Part shown: piece by piece, positions 9,150 through 21,434 of the stretch
How the letters are laid out: each line of letters starts with the position of its first letter
Position numbering within the stretch: position 1 is the first letter of the stretch
From: Azolla caroliniana
Taxonomy: Eukaryota; Polypodiophyta
Length of the DNA: 64,000 nt
Reading direction: 5' to 3'
Assembly: GCA_043228905.1 (NCBI GenBank)
Contig: JBHGNT010000018.1
Location: 7,750,001 to 7,814,000, forward strand
The notes under the pieces: model-generated
The model's database searches: none
The model's input: the letters and a program-made list of their open reading frames with translations, nothing else
Told to the model about the DNA's origin: nothing
Made by a program: the position numbers and the translations under genes

Positions 9150-12100
9150 GCTTATTTAAATAAGCTATTTTTTGGAAATTTTCTTACACCAGTGGATTCC
9201 CCGCTACTCGCCCAACCACCCAACAAATATTTCATCCAGAAGAGATATTTGCTAGCTAATGCACAAAAATAGTCATATAAAATGATTGTGTAGTTCCCTC
9301 TCATTCTCAATGGAAATTAGATGAATTACCCTAGGCATAAACCCTACAACTTCTCCAAGTTGGATACCCACTCTTGCCCCATAGAAGCTTATAAATGCTT
9401 TCTACTGAAACATAGGACTCCATCTAAGAAAAAGGGGACTCCATTGTAGCAATTCTAGTGGGTCCTATAGGTGATGTGAGATGTCCTCCTCAATACTTTT
9501 CAATGGTCTAATAGGTTATGGTATTTGTTTTCGTATGATCATAATACATCACCATCATGGTCTCTCACTTAATAACACTCACACCGTCTCTCTATGTTTG
9601 TTACTGTCTCTCACTCTCTCTAGTTTTTGTGTCCCACATGCCATGTGCCTATGGAGTAAGATAATACATCATTGTCATTGGGGATTAACAATATTTCTCT
9701 CTCGTACTTTTACTCTATTGTGCCTAAAGTAGTGTGTAACTATTTGCTTATGTGGAGATCCATATCTTTTCAAGTGTTCACTATTATGACAATCATGCAT
9801 TTTATGGTCCCTTAAGCAAGAAATGAAAGATAAGGTGCCCCTCTTTTCCAACATACTTGTGAAAATCAAGAGAGAGACCTTGGGGCTTAGAATCACATAT
9901 GTAACAATTGAATGAAAGTAATGATAAGTAAGAGCTAGGGAAAACAAAAAGAAATATGGTTCCTAAAGCTTTGATATCATTAGACCCTTCAAGGAAAAGG
10001 AAATATGAGTTGTGAGTGACAACTTTCATTTCAAAAAATTCTTAAATATGACATATATATATGCTTTTTCATTTAAATTTATAGTGGAACGGGATGCATA
10101 TCAAGATGAGCATGAAGGTACATGACGTGATAATGGGATGCCGTAAAATGTTATGCGAATGATACGGTAAATCTTGTTGGTGGAGTCATGATATTGGTTG
10201 GTGGGCGTATGGCTTGGTAGAGAATAGATGATTATATGATGTATGGAAGGTATCGATCAGTAGTTCCCACTTATCTAATCATTAAGAATGTGAGAAGCAT
10301 AGTTTGTGAATACAAAGTTCCATGCCTAATATCAACAAGGATACAATAGTGGGATTCAAGACAAGTCCCTCAAAGAGGTCATCACACCATATGGTTTAAT
10401 GACTTTGAACCTTTATGTGTTGATTTAAAGTAATTTAAATTATAATTGAAAATCTATGGGTACGGGAACTTGCTTTATTGCATACAATATTGATGTAATT
10501 AAAAGCATTTGCATCAAGTTTTTGTAGGTGATACTATATATTATTGTTTTTTCAGGACATTAATCACTACAACCTAGTTGATTTTTGTAGGGTATAAAAT
10601 ATATGAAGCACTAGCTTAGATTTGATAACTTGGCTTCTTTAGGAACAGAGTGATCCAAAATGATGGACATAAAGTATGATGTGAGACAAATATGTTCACT
10701 AGAGAGCTCACAATGATGGACATAAAGTATGATGTCCAGCAAATATGTTCACTAGAGAGCTCACCTATGTGGTGCTCAACCCTTTTGTCAAAAGGTAACA
10801 TATTGTTGATGTATGTACATATTTTGAAAAATAAGGATTTATTTTTTAGAATTCTTACTCTTGATGTGCATTCTTCAACAAACATATCTCTCTTTCTAAT
10901 GTATATCTTTGCCTACATGTGTGCGCGCACACGCACACACACACACATTTACTTAACCATGTTTGATCATCCAATTTAGATATAGAAAATTGAGCCCCTA
11001 AATAAAAACTTTTGTGTTAGGTTGAATAGTTCTCTAAGTGAATGTTATCTTAATTTCCATTTGATGCCGACTATCTTTCTAAATATCTTTGTTCATACTT
11101 GGTCTGGAATGAATTCAAGAATTATGATATTGAGCATACCTACAACCCCATATTTAGTGTGTAGAGGATGGATTCGACACTTTTTATTTTTGGGGCATAC
11201 CTATAGTTAAGATCTTTTACTGTAGTCCATGTCACACGAGTCTCTATATGCATAATAACAACTCATCCTGTTTGGATTTGACCAGCTTTGTTCTTGATCC
11301 TAGAAAGGCCTATGCTTTGAGAAAAAAGTATGCGTAGTGCTCAATTTAAACTCTTTAAAGATGGTTTTTATTGCTATATTACAATAAAAACTGAAATAAT
11401 AATTATAAAGGACATTGTCCTTATGTAAGACTCATTTCATTCATTAAATGGAAGTATTATAGAACTTTAATAAAGTGATATTACATAAAATAATGGGTGA
11501 TACATTTGTAATTGGACCCAAATAAAAACTTCCATGTATATAGTTTATAGTATATACATGCATCTAGAATTGGCCTACTCTTTACAACATCATGATCTTT
11601 ATAAAAAAGCTCAATACTCTATTCATATAATAACTACCGTTACAACTTACAACTAGCATATTAGAAACACCATGCACAACCACATTGAAGGCAAGTTAAA
11701 TATTGTCTTCCCGGACTACCATTTGATGGTCCAATCTAATGTAATAGTGTGCTCCATCTCAATCATTGGATTTTTGTGATGTTTTCAAAATGAATAGCCA
11801 TCAAATGTTGGAAAGTTACATCATTGATCATAAAATAATATTATACATATCCTTAGAAGTGACTACTTAGTTTCTATTCTATTGGCTAATCAACAAGTTG
11901 GCAAAAGCATAGATGTGATGTGGTTTACTTGGTGAGACATTTCATCCAATGGAAGGATGTTCACTAGTATCCAAGTATACATAATGCTTAACAAAAAAAA
12001 ACACAAAAACTACTCCACCCAATTTGTATGGTGACAAGTGGTTACCAAATCAACCAATACAAAACCACACATGAGCAAGAGTCATGATGCCCTAACTAGA

Positions 12101-14330
12101 ATGCATATAGAGAAGATATATTGTAGACATGCCTCAAGCACATGCTATAAACATAATAATTCCATTAGAGTTTCTGCACATTTATATACTCATTCGAAAT
12201 GAAATAGATGATAATGAGGTTGTACGCCTATGGCAAAGAAGGATCGCAAGCAAACCAGGAGATTAATTTGATAGCACGCAAGAGAAAGAAGGTCCTTAAT
12301 AATATTTTCCCAATGCTTATATGTTATGAATCATGATTAGACTTTGTTCGATACAAAGTGTCTAGCCAACATGAAATCCTTATTCTCTGTTTTAGGATGG
12401 AGATGACCTCCACCTTTTTGAGGTATTCACACCCTTTCATGCCTAAGTCCATGTTCCTAAGGTGTGTTACACACACAAGTCCTATGCATGCACTTTATTT
12501 GGGGAGACATATTAAATTATGTGGAGTCTTCTCTATCCTCTTTCGTCCTCCATGTTGATGCATGGACCTACCTGCAACTTTTGAGTCTAAACTATGTACC
12601 TGTATCTTGAAATGCAAGTTGATGCAAGAATATTCTATTCAACCCTTTTTATTCAACAATTTCGGTTTTTCTACCTCCAATCTTTTAGTCAATCCTCATG
12701 GTCCCATTGTCCTTATTACTACCATTTCCTTTTCTAAGAGAGCAATGGTATCCACATCGTTATAAATACTCTAAAGACCAAATTTGTTATCATCTAAATG
12801 GTTAATTGTGCATGCTATCAAATTAAACTTAACTATTTGGCAAAGACCAATGCCACCATTTTTAACCTAAGGTTGTTGGAGAAATTGATTATGATGTGCA
12901 AGGTGTCAAACCAAAACCTAAAGAACATTTTTATAATGAATATGCTTCAAACTCATTGGGCAATGTCTAAAGCCGTAAATTTAGTGTTGGAAAGCACACA
13001 TTTTATAACATAATAATGCTTATGTATTTGAATGTTCAAATTTCTATAGTGTGACTTGCTCTTAAATATATGATCATTCCTTTATGGTAATGCAACAACA
13101 AAAAAACTCGAGCATTTGATGTATAAGGACAATTCTTTCACGTTAATGTGCTTCGACATTTGTTTTTGGAGGTTTCCATTGTGTGCACCATTTAATATGC
13201 TTTATCTTTTTGTTGCCTTATTTTTGTTGTAGTTCATAGACATGCCTGCCTATCCAATTCAAAACTTCAATGATTTACGGGGTGTCCTAGGGTGTGTAGA
13301 TCTGGTTTAACCCACAATGACCTTGTCTTTAACAAGTAAGACATGTATTGGCCCTTGGGTTGAGAGTCTCACACACACACATGTGTCTTCATATGGTCTT
13401 GCACAATTAAGTCTCCTACCTACAATTATAGACAAAAGGAAAGGGATGCAATATCATAAATGTATCTCATTCATCCATGAATTGCATCTAGGAAAGGATC
13501 AATACCTCAAATAATCCAATTCCCATTCAAACATTTTCCTGCATTTAAGGTGAGTGAGTATAAATGATTTTGTTAGGATACATTGAAGCGATAGTGGTCA
13601 AATATCCTTGTCGAAAGAATACTCAAGAACGGCCATTACTTTGTCGTCCTCTTCAACTCTAGGGGTGGGGTACACAAACATGCTCACACATGTAATGATT
13701 ACACAATTCATGGACATGATGCACCCTTGAAGATGTCAAGGGTTTGTGAGCATAAAACCAAAAAACAATGCAAAGGCAACAAAAGTTTTCAAGGATGTAT
13801 GTAAATGTAGACACGTCGTTGCGACTAGACGAGGCTCGACCAGGTCTAGGTGCAGAAGGTGTTGTACACACCCCCAGATTGTGCACATTGCAAGATAACG
13901 GAGACCCCATTACAACACAAGAGCCCTGATGATGAATGAGTCAGGTGTGGAGTGGGCAGGGACATGTGGTGGATTGGGTGTGACCCGAGACATATATGGG
14001 CATAGGGTTGGACGGGTGGGCGCGTGCATGGACGACAAGGATGTGTGCATCAGTAGGGGCAAAGAGACATAATAAGTCAAATAAAGGAAGAGAGAGAGAG
14101 AGAGAGAGAATAAGAGCCCACATGGATGTAGCTCAGTTGGTAAGGTTGCCCAATGGAGACGAGGAGACTTACCAATAGAGTAAGCTAAAAAAAGAGAGAC
14201 AGTAAGAGTATGAATGAACGAATGAATAGGAGACCCCACCCCTCCACACACATCTTGTGTGTTCATTTTGTTTGTTTGTTTTGGTTTGAATGGCAAAGGC
14301 AAATCAATGGAAATCTATGGCCACTAACTC
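9150..14330. other. AT-rich transposon-poor region without recognisable genes
   Basis: Apart from a 53-bp duplication and CA or GA microsatellites (10921-10948, 13371-13381, 14091-14110), I find no domain, long open frame or LTR edge. Open frames are short (under ~95 codons) and without recognisable motifs. This is probably intergenic DNA upstream of MIR166. A D-arm-like TAGCTCAGTTGG at 14129 lacks a B box. Confidence 0.5.
10660..10765. repeat. 53-bp tandem duplication
   Basis: Copies at 10660-10712 and 10713-10765 both contain ATGATGGACATAAAGTATG and CACTAGAGAGCTCA, with a few differences near the middle. Confidence 0.85.
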
Positions 14331-14498
14331 AGAGCATCCAGCAGTAGTAGTTAGGTTAGGTTATCTATCAATCACAATACTTGCACATTAAAAGCACACC
14401 ACCCTTTTCCCCTATCCTTTCCAACAGATAACATTGAATCCATGGTAATTACATGCATACCTTCCATAATCTCTACCTCTACCCTCTCATCTCCTTCC

Positions 14499-14509
14499 TA
14501 TATAATCCC
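14499..14509 (+). promoter_or_regulatory. Candidate TATA box of the MIR166 primary transcript
   Basis: CTATATAATCC fits the plant TATA consensus and is followed by pyrimidine-rich sequence. It lies about 240 bp upstream of the MIR166 hairpin. Transcription would start near 14530-14540. Distance and sequence are the only support. Confidence 0.45.
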
Positions 14510-14565
14510 ATCTGGGCCTCTATCCATGCTAATCATCAGGTATTAATTTTCCCAACATCATCTTC

Positions 14566-14592
14566 TCATTATATATATATATATATATATTA
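14566..14592. repeat. (AT)n microsatellite
   Basis: About eleven AT dinucleotides between the candidate promoter and the MIR166 hairpin. They would lie in the 5' part of the primary transcript. Confidence 0.9.
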
Positions 14593-14742
14593 TGCTTAAT
14601 TGAAGCCTTTTAATTCCATTTAGGGTTCCTGCTTAAATCTTCCATCCAATATTCATGTTATTCTCCTTAATCTTCGATTGTATCTCTTCCTCTAGATTTA
14701 TAAAACAGACACAAAAACGCACATACACACGCAGACGATACT

Positions 14743-15024
14743 CATGGATTTTGGATTTGGGGAGTGCAGCGTGGGACGAGAAGCAACCGATTCAAAACTA
14801 TTGAATCTGTCCTAATGAGCTAATTTGTGTTTCGATTAATATAGTTTGGAAACATGCTAGTTAGTATTAATTAGGGTTAAATGACTACAGTATATGTCAT
14901 TGATATAACATTATGGATTAAATGACTACAGTATATAACATTGACATGAATTATGGAATGAATGACTAAATGAAAAGGATGCCTGATCTCGGACCAGGCT
15001 TCATTCCCTTAATCCAAACGCATG
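14743..15024 (+). ncRNA. MIR166: MIR166 microRNA precursor
   Basis: The 3' arm holds TCGGACCAGGCTTCATTCCC at 14989-15008, identical to the first 20 bases of plant miR166. Base 21 is T where the usual form has C. The 5' arm at 14759-14781 pairs with it without gaps, leaving about four mismatches in the miRNA/star duplex. The stem continues outward as TTTGGATT (14750-14757) pairing with AATCCAAA (15011-15018), then CATG with CATG. The loop of roughly 205 nt is long but within plant practice. miR166 directs ARGONAUTE cleavage of class III HD-ZIP mRNAs, which set leaf polarity, vascular pattern and meristem function. A TATA-like box lies upstream. There is no overlap with any transposon, and this is the only host gene I can name in the window. 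Expression is not shown by sequence alone. Confidence 0.88.
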
Positions 15025-15425
15025 ATGGTGATGATGATGGAAAATGCTGCTCTTTCTCTTTTCTTGTAATGACCATTTTTTTATTCAGTAATCTGTTAAG
15101 ATAAATAATTTCTCAATGAATCATCGAAACCAACACGATGTTGTCACTGCTCGATGATATCTCCTATAATTAAACTCTCCGTCGGACCATCCTTCTTAAT
15201 TTAATGTCTAATGGACAGGCCCCCTTCCTAATTAGAAGCTATCTATCTGGTAATCTCATATAAATTAGAATGTGCTAGCATTCTGGCAATTTTAGATCTA
15301 TCACACCATAGACCCCGGTGATTATCAAATGTGTTAAAGTTCTAATTATCGTGCTTAATCTAGTTAACATTAACGTGGTTTATCTTAATTGTCATGTTGC
15401 TAATTAGGAGCCTCTATCTTACATC

Positions 15426-15545
15426 AAACATGTATCTGTGTATGTATACATAATATACATAAATATACATAAATATACATAATACATACACACACATACA
15501 TACATACATACATATTGTGGTGTTTATATATATATATATATTATT
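15426..15545. repeat. Compound ATACAT / CA / TA microsatellite
   Basis: Runs of TACATAAA, CACACA, TACATACA and finally (TA)n. It lies about 400 bp downstream of MIR166. Confidence 0.9.
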
Positions 15546-15656
15546 GGTAGGAATAGTGAAGCATGCATTTTCTAGTTTCTAAGGTCTAACATAAATGAGC
15601 ATATTTTAGTAGTCTTCTTGAACATGTATGAATATGGAATGGACTCGTCTCGCCAT

Positions 15657-15790
15657 GACAAGTTGGAAGGTTGCGAAAACTAGACATCCTGGTGTCTAAG
15701 TTGGAGGTTGCAAAAACTACACATCTTGCAAGGTAGCATCTATCATGAAATTTTGTCATCTTGATCGACTGCTCGGCATCCGGACAGGAT
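15657..15790. repeat. 86-bp repeat family, left copies
   Basis: A partial unit starts near 15657, followed by a full unit at 15698-15783 containing AAGTTGGAGGTTGCAAAAAC and GATCGACTGCTC. It matches the tandem array at 16.26 kb. Confidence 0.7.
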
Positions 15791-15935
15791 TTTTTTGAAA
15801 AGATATCCATTCATTAGGGTAAATATTTTAGAAAGTTTTGATTCCTAAGTGATCGACGGAAGGAACAACCAACTTGGTGGCTGCAAATCACCAAAAAGGA
15901 GTGTCATTCCTCATGGACATAAGTGGAGTAGCTTT

Positions 15936-16151
15936 TCACAAAGTAAGAAATTGATGGCATTGAGCAGTTGTATCGCATGAGTCTCCAATAATACCATCCC
16001 GTTGACCCTTCAAAGTATGAACAATGTCCAACCAAATATTATTTACCATGTCACTTGGTGAGACTATAACTTGATGAAAAACGAGAGAGCACTGAGCCTT
16101 CCAGGTGGTATATGCAGTACTGCTACTTAATATCTCCCATGATGGTTGCAC
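15936..16151 (-). pseudogene. Short ORF resembling a LINE-associated C-terminal fragment
   Basis: A 71-codon minus-strand frame with spaced Trp residues (TAYTTWKAQCSLVFHQ, NNIWLDIVHTLKG). The pattern recalls the RNase H or zinc-finger linker region after the reverse transcriptase of plant LINEs. There are no catalytic residues and no flanking LINE sequence, and it sits inside the split 86-bp repeat. Treat the family call as weak; it may be a chance frame. Confidence 0.25.
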
Positions 16152-16257
16152 CTCCTTCCTTATCCCTAAAACCTAAAAACTGCAAAGACTCTAATGGAAG
16201 TACATTCAAACACTTCCACAATTAGTGTGAAAGTTGTAGTCCATAGATTCAACGTCG

Positions 16258-16500
16258 AGACAAGTTGAAGTTTGCAAAAACTAGATGTCCTACAATATAG
16301 CATGACAAGAAAGCTTGTTGTGCCGATTGACTACTCGACGCTGAAAGAAGTTGAAGTTTTCGAAAACTAGACATCTTGCAACGTAGCATCACATGAAACC
16401 TTTTCGCCCTGATCAACTGCTCATCACGGAGACAAGTTGAAGTTTGCGAAAACTAAGACATCCCGCAATGTAGTCCATCTTTGTATTTTAGACATGACAT
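16258..16500. repeat. 86-bp repeat family, tandem array
   Basis: AAGTTGAAGTTTGC-like starts at 16262, 16348 and 16434 give an exact 86-bp spacing. Each unit also has AAAACTAGACATC and GCATGA/CATGAAA blocks. With the left copies this makes at least five units around a 470-bp interruption. Confidence 0.8.
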
Positions 16501-16688
16501 GGAGAATGTCAAGTTTGTTTCTCGATTCTTAATGCTTTGATAAATAAACTCACGCTTTGGTCTAATGTAACTACAATATACACATACTTGTGTATAACAT
16601 AAGCAACATTGTTTCTCACACAAATCTTTAATGTTCTTTAATCTAGACTATGAGCATACATAGCTCTAAAATTTAGTATATTTAATCC

Positions 16689-17124
16689 TGAAAAGTTAAT
16701 ATACGGAAGCTTTGACAAACCGGTTTAGTCGGATAGCAACAAAAAGAGTACAAGTTTAATGCAAACCTTACAAGACACAAAAAGAGACTGGGAGAGACAG
16801 AGAGAGCATAATAGCATAAACTATATTAAAAAAATAATACTTTGTACATAGGATGTGCTGAGTGAGCACTTTTTATACAAGTCCACAAGGGACTGACAGA
16901 AGTACTATGTACTTCAATGCTCATATGTGCGGTTGACACTACCTACGAGGACCATGACTACCCTGTAGTCTAGAAGCGTAGACCTCTAAATGGCCTACCG
17001 GTACACACGTGGGTCTGGATCTCCGATCTAGCTCCTGGTTCCGGATACTATCTGGACATCGATCCGGATATGATCTGGCTCTGGCTTATCCAGCCGATCT
17101 GGATCTGGTTGAGCTCGCTCAACA
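16689..17124 (-). repeat. 3' LTR of copia element H
   Basis: Minus strand, 436 bp, starting TGTTGAGCGAGCTCAACC and ending with a GCTTCCGTATATTAACTTTTCA-type edge that parallels the D LTR end. A TATAAAAAG box followed by TGCTCACTCAGCA lies near 16862-16880. The polypurine tract (CTCCCCCTCAAGC on the plus strand) starts at 17125. Element G then interrupts H at 17145; the rest of H resumes at 31012. Confidence 0.75.
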
Positions 17125-17144
17125 CTCCCCCTCAAGCTCAACTT

Positions 17145-17540
17145 TTTTACGAAGGCACTACGACTCTTTTGTGTGCACAACGGATCATGATGTGCTCGTC
17201 CGTTTAGTGCTCAAGACAAAAAGGAAGGGGAAGGAGACTTACCTCTGTGTAGCAAACCAAAAAGCTTCTTCTATTTCATTACACGCTCAGCTCAAGTCAC
17301 TCTCGTCAGTTTTCCATTTTCAGTTTTCTTATGACTCTCGCTCTTACTTACTACTCTTTTCTACTTACTACACTTACTTTTTACCTAAGTATATAAGTGA
17401 CTTATATATGTAGCTAAATAGCTGTCAGTAGCTAAATAGTTGTTTCACCTTTATGTCCACTAGTAGCTAATTAGTTAATATCTACTATAGCTTATTTCTC
17501 AATAAGCATCCCATACCTTTGTTGAGCTTGCTTCTCAACA
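17145..17540 (-). repeat. 3' LTR of copia G
   Basis: 396 bp. The minus-strand start TGTTGAGAAGCAAGCTCAAC carries the shared inverted repeat. A near-perfect palindrome TATATAAGTGACTTATAT sits at 17391-17408. Compared with the 5' LTR (205 bp) this copy has about 190 extra bases at roughly 17162-17352. The outer edge reads TT instead of TG. The polypurine tract begins at 17541. Confidence 0.85.
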
Positions 17541-19147
17541 CTCCCCCTCAAGCTCAACATATCCTTTCTGGGATCATCTTCAATCTTCTTTTCTTCATGC
17601 TTTTCAACTACCATGCCGATGGTTATAACTCCCATCATGTCTCTAAACTGTGTATGTTTTTCCATGTTCAATCCCTTCATAAGAATATCAACAACTTGCT
17701 GATTTGTACTTACATACAACAGATCCACTTCTCCATCAATCACTTGTTCTTGCATGGAACACTGGGTTTTTTGCCAGCTAAATGCTGCTCATATTGTCAC
17801 ACCAAATTGTGACTGCACCATCTATATATTGTCCAAAATTAGTAAGCAATCTTCTGATCCATACATCTTCATAGGTAGCTATTATAGCTCCTTTATATTT
17901 AGCTTCAGTACTTGATAGTGCAACAATAACTTGTTTCTTGCTACTCCATGAAATAACTGCACTTCCAAATGTAAACATATATCCACTTGTGGATCTTCTG
18001 TCAGTTTGGCTTCCAACCCAATCAACATCTGTATATCCTTCCAACTTTATGTCCAGATCAGCCCTATAAAACACTCCATAATTTTGAGTAGCTTTTACAT
18101 ACCTCAAAATTCTTCTAATGTAGTCCAAATGTGGCTTTGTTGGTTGTTGCATAAACTGGTTGACTAATCCAACAACATAACTCAAATCAGGTTTTGCTAT
18201 CGTCAAATATATGAGCCTGCCCACCATAGACCTGTACATGTTTACATCTTCTATTTTGGCTCCCAAATCAGCCCTCAATTTGCAGTTCTTATCTAGTGGT
18301 AACCAATAGGTTTGCATGGAAGCATACCATACTTCTTCAACATAGTTGTTGCATATTGTTTTTGCAAGATATATATACCACTTTCAGATCTGATCATCTC
18401 AATACCGAGAAAGTAATCCAGCTCTCCCAAATCTTTCATATGAAATTGCATTTCCAATTTTGTTTTCAACTTTCTTATTTCATCCATGGAATTACCTCCA
18501 ATGATTAAGTCATCAACATATATCAAGATAACAACAATGGAATCATTTATCTTCTTTAAATATAATGATGGATCAACCTTTGACATTTTGAAGGCAAATT
18601 TTTTCAGAGATTCTAAAAGTTCTTTATGCCATGCTCTTGGTGCTTGTTTCAATCCATAGAGAGCCTTTTTTTGCCTGCATACATTTTCTGGATGCTTCTT
18701 ATCGTCAAAACCTAGTGGTTGACACATGTATACTTCGTCTTCCAAGTTACCATGTAAAAAAGCATTTTTTACATCCATATGGTGCAGAACCCATATTTTG
18801 GCTGCACTCACAGCAAGTAGTGTTCTCAATGTTGCCATCTTTGCAACCAGTGCAAATGTTTCATCATAGTCAATTCCTTGCATCTGGGCATATCCCTTTG
18901 CCACAAGTCTTGCTTTATGTCTACTAACATTTCCATTTGAATCATGCTTTGTTTTGTAGACCCATTTGCAACCTACAACATTTTTTTCTTTTGGTAACTT
19001 CACCAAATCCCATGTTCTGTTTTCAGCCAATGCATCTGTTTCTTCTTGCATTGCATTCACCCATTTCTTATCAGATTTTACTTCATCAAAACAATTTGGA
19101 TCAGGGATTTGTACCACTTTAGACATGTATGCATAATGCATAACCAT
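17541..19147 (-). pseudogene. Copia G reverse transcriptase and RNase H
   Basis: RT runs 19147-18293 as one 284-codon frame with [28 protein letters not shown] and the YVDD box near 18508. RNase H runs 18317-17778 (TDVDWVGSQTDRRSTSGYM, SSKKQVIVALSSTEAKY) and its end lies at 17755-17541. The RT and RNase H frames differ by a shift near 18300, and a further shift near 17770 breaks the tail, so the gene is inactive. FALVAKM replaces the usual FAPVAKM. Confidence 0.88.
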
Positions 19148-19248
19148 ATATATGTCATAACCAAATCTTTCAATAGTCTTTTTCTCTCTATCTGATCTTC
19201 TCAGTTTCTAATTTGCATCCTTCATTGCTTTTTCCATACCAGGGATTT

Positions 19249-20599
19249 TCAAGGCTCGTATACCAAGCTCATCATCCAATGATGTACTGAATCTACATCT
19301 TCCATGTTTCTAGATCCATCATCAACCATTTCATATTCTGGCATCTTCTGTTTTCCCATTTTATAATCATATTTTTTGTGTCTTGCATTTTTTCCACTCC
19401 ATGCATTAGATTCAGATTTACTACTTGAGCTTCCAGATGGTCCATTACATTCCATTGATGTGGAACTTTGTTGTCCAACATTGTTTCCATCTCCATGGAA
19501 ATTTCTTCCATTTTTAGATTTTTCTCTGTCTTCATTTTCACAGTCTTCATCAGTTTCTACATTCTCTTTTGGGTTGTAACAACTGCCCAACTCATCAAAT
19601 ATTACATCCCGACTTACCACAATCTTTTTTGTCAATGGGTTATAGCATCTATACCCTTTCTGCTCCTTTGAATATCCAACAAAAACACATTTTTGAGCTT
19701 TTGGATCAAGCTTACTTCTCACTTCAGTAGGTACATGAACATAGGCAAGGCATCCAAACACGTGTCCTAAACTCGGCTTTCTGCCATAGAAACATTCTTC
19801 AGGAGTTACTTCATGTACTCCAGATGTTATACATCTATTTAGGATATAGTTTGCTGTGTTTACAGCTTCTGCTTAGTAATACAATGGCATATTTTTTTCT
19901 GTCATCATGGCTCTTGCTATGTTCACCAGAGTTCTGTTTTTTCTTTCAGCAACTCCATTTTGCTGTGGAGTATATCTACATGTAAACTGTCTCCTTATTC
20001 CTTGATTACATAGAAAATCAGAAAACTCATTTGAGAAGTATTCTCTTCCTCCATAAGATCTTAGGCATTTTATTCTAGTTCCAACCTACTTTTCTACCAT
20101 GCATTTAAACTTACGGAAACAATCAAATACTTCACTTTTTTCTTTCATGAAGTAAACCCATGTTTTCCTTGAGCAATCATTAATGAAAGTTACATAAAAC
20201 TTACATCCACTAATCGATGCATTTTTTGTTGGTCCCCATACATCTGTATGTACCAAATCCAACAAATTTTTGCTTACATGTCTTTCATGAGGGAAAGGCA
20301 ACCTGACATGCCTCACATATTTTGCTCATCTCACAATCTTTCAACTTAGGTAGTCCAACCACTGCATTTCTCCTCAACATATTTTTCAAGGTTTGCATAC
20401 TTATGTGACCGATTCTTTTATGCCATTTCCACATTTGAGATTACACTCATTCCTTCTGCAAACATGGCTGTAATCTTATTAGGCATATCCACATCTAACA
20501 CAAACATCCTTCCTTGATGTTTTCCTTTTGCAATAAGTTTTCCCTGTTTCTCTATAAAGCATCCACTTTGCTTGAACTTAACTTGCATTCCTTGCTCTA
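19249..20599 (-). pseudogene. Copia G integrase
   Basis: The catalytic core is recognised from LDLVHTDVWGPT near 20270, FVTFINDCSRKTWVY-type sequence and KSEVFDCF (20316-20086). The C-terminal GKPSL...FGCLAYVHVP and the target-joining tail follow at 19761-19249. Stops near 20085 and 19875 split it. After the core the tail is Ser/Asn/Lys-rich, as in other copia integrases. Intact integrase would insert the cDNA. Confidence 0.8.
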
Positions 20600-21082
20600 C
20601 TATTGTCCAACAGAAATAAGATTTTTTGCAAGGTTTGATACATGCATAACATTAAGCATATACTTTGTTTTTCCTTTTTCTTCCCACAATGGGATATCTC
20701 CAACATGCTCTATTTGGTGAGTAGTATTATCACCTATTTGTACATAACCAGGAATCTTTGGTTCTCTTAGACTTTCAAACCAATTTGCATGTCTTGTCAT
20801 ATGATTAGATGTCCCAGAATCTACATACCACATGAACTCTTCATTGCATCTATGTGAACATTTAGCCATTGCTGCTGTTTCATGTTGCACCACAAATGCA
20901 CCATCTTTATCATAGTCTTCACTGGTTGAAGCATAGTTATTTTGCTGTCTCTTCCCTCTTTTTTCATCAGTTTGCTTTTTATAGCACTCAACTTGCGTAT
21001 GGCCTAGTTTTCCACAATACCGACAACCATCATCATTCAGATGAGTTTGCTTACCTCTACCTCGATTGCTCCCAATTTTGTT
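20600..21082 (-). pseudogene. Copia G zinc knuckle and aspartic protease
   Basis: The CCHC knuckle C-R-Y-C-G-K-L-G-H-T-Q-V-E-C lies near 20985-21030. The protease active site, in MWYVDSGTSNHMT, lies near 20820-20840. The upstream end, KIGSNRGRGK, stops exactly where the LINE block begins. The protein resumes at 29911 in the gag segment. Confidence 0.82.
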
Positions 21083-21264
21083 GCATTATAAACATTATTC
21101 GAATAACTTGTTTTGACATTTTGGCATTAACTAAAATCAAAGGTTTTCATTGTGTATAATCTCTCTCTCTCTCTCTCTCTACACAACTAGGAAGAGAACC
21201 TTAGTTCTTCAATTTAAAGACTTAGACTCTAGAATCACTTTCTTTAGGAATAGACCAATTCTTT

Positions 21265-21428
21265 GAGGATTGGGTGGGGACCCTATCTATCTCGATCAAG
21301 ACCTCACCAAGATGCAAATTGAGCATCGCAAGAGTTGTATGCCAAAGGTTATGCAAGCTCGTAAAGAAGGGCATCGCGCCTTTTATCGAGATGGGCGAGA
21401 GATCATAAATGATCGCACTACTAATTGA
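21265..21428 (+). pseudogene. LINE A ORF1 C-terminal remnant
   Basis: The frame reads PIYLDQDLTKMQ, then MPKVMQARKEGHRAFYRDG and REIIND. This matches the end of L1-type ORF1 RNA-binding proteins, where an ExL/DLT helix is followed by an ARxxGxxAxFR segment and a hydrophobic strand. The coiled-coil and RRM parts are missing, so the copy is truncated at its 5' end. Confidence 0.6.
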
Positions 21429-21434
21429 CGACGT

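Noticed and set aside
14129-14140. TAGCTCAGTTGG, a perfect tRNA D-arm/A-box match
   Set aside because: No B box or pairable arms follow within 100 bp; at most a tRNA fragment.
13910-14302. A 130-codon minus-strand frame upstream of MIR166
   Set aside because: Composition is dominated by the GA microsatellite (Ser/Leu runs) and there is no recognisable domain.
17009-17413. A 134-codon plus-strand frame
   Set aside because: It crosses the LTR of H, the AACTT target duplication and the LTR of G, so it is a chance frame over a junction.
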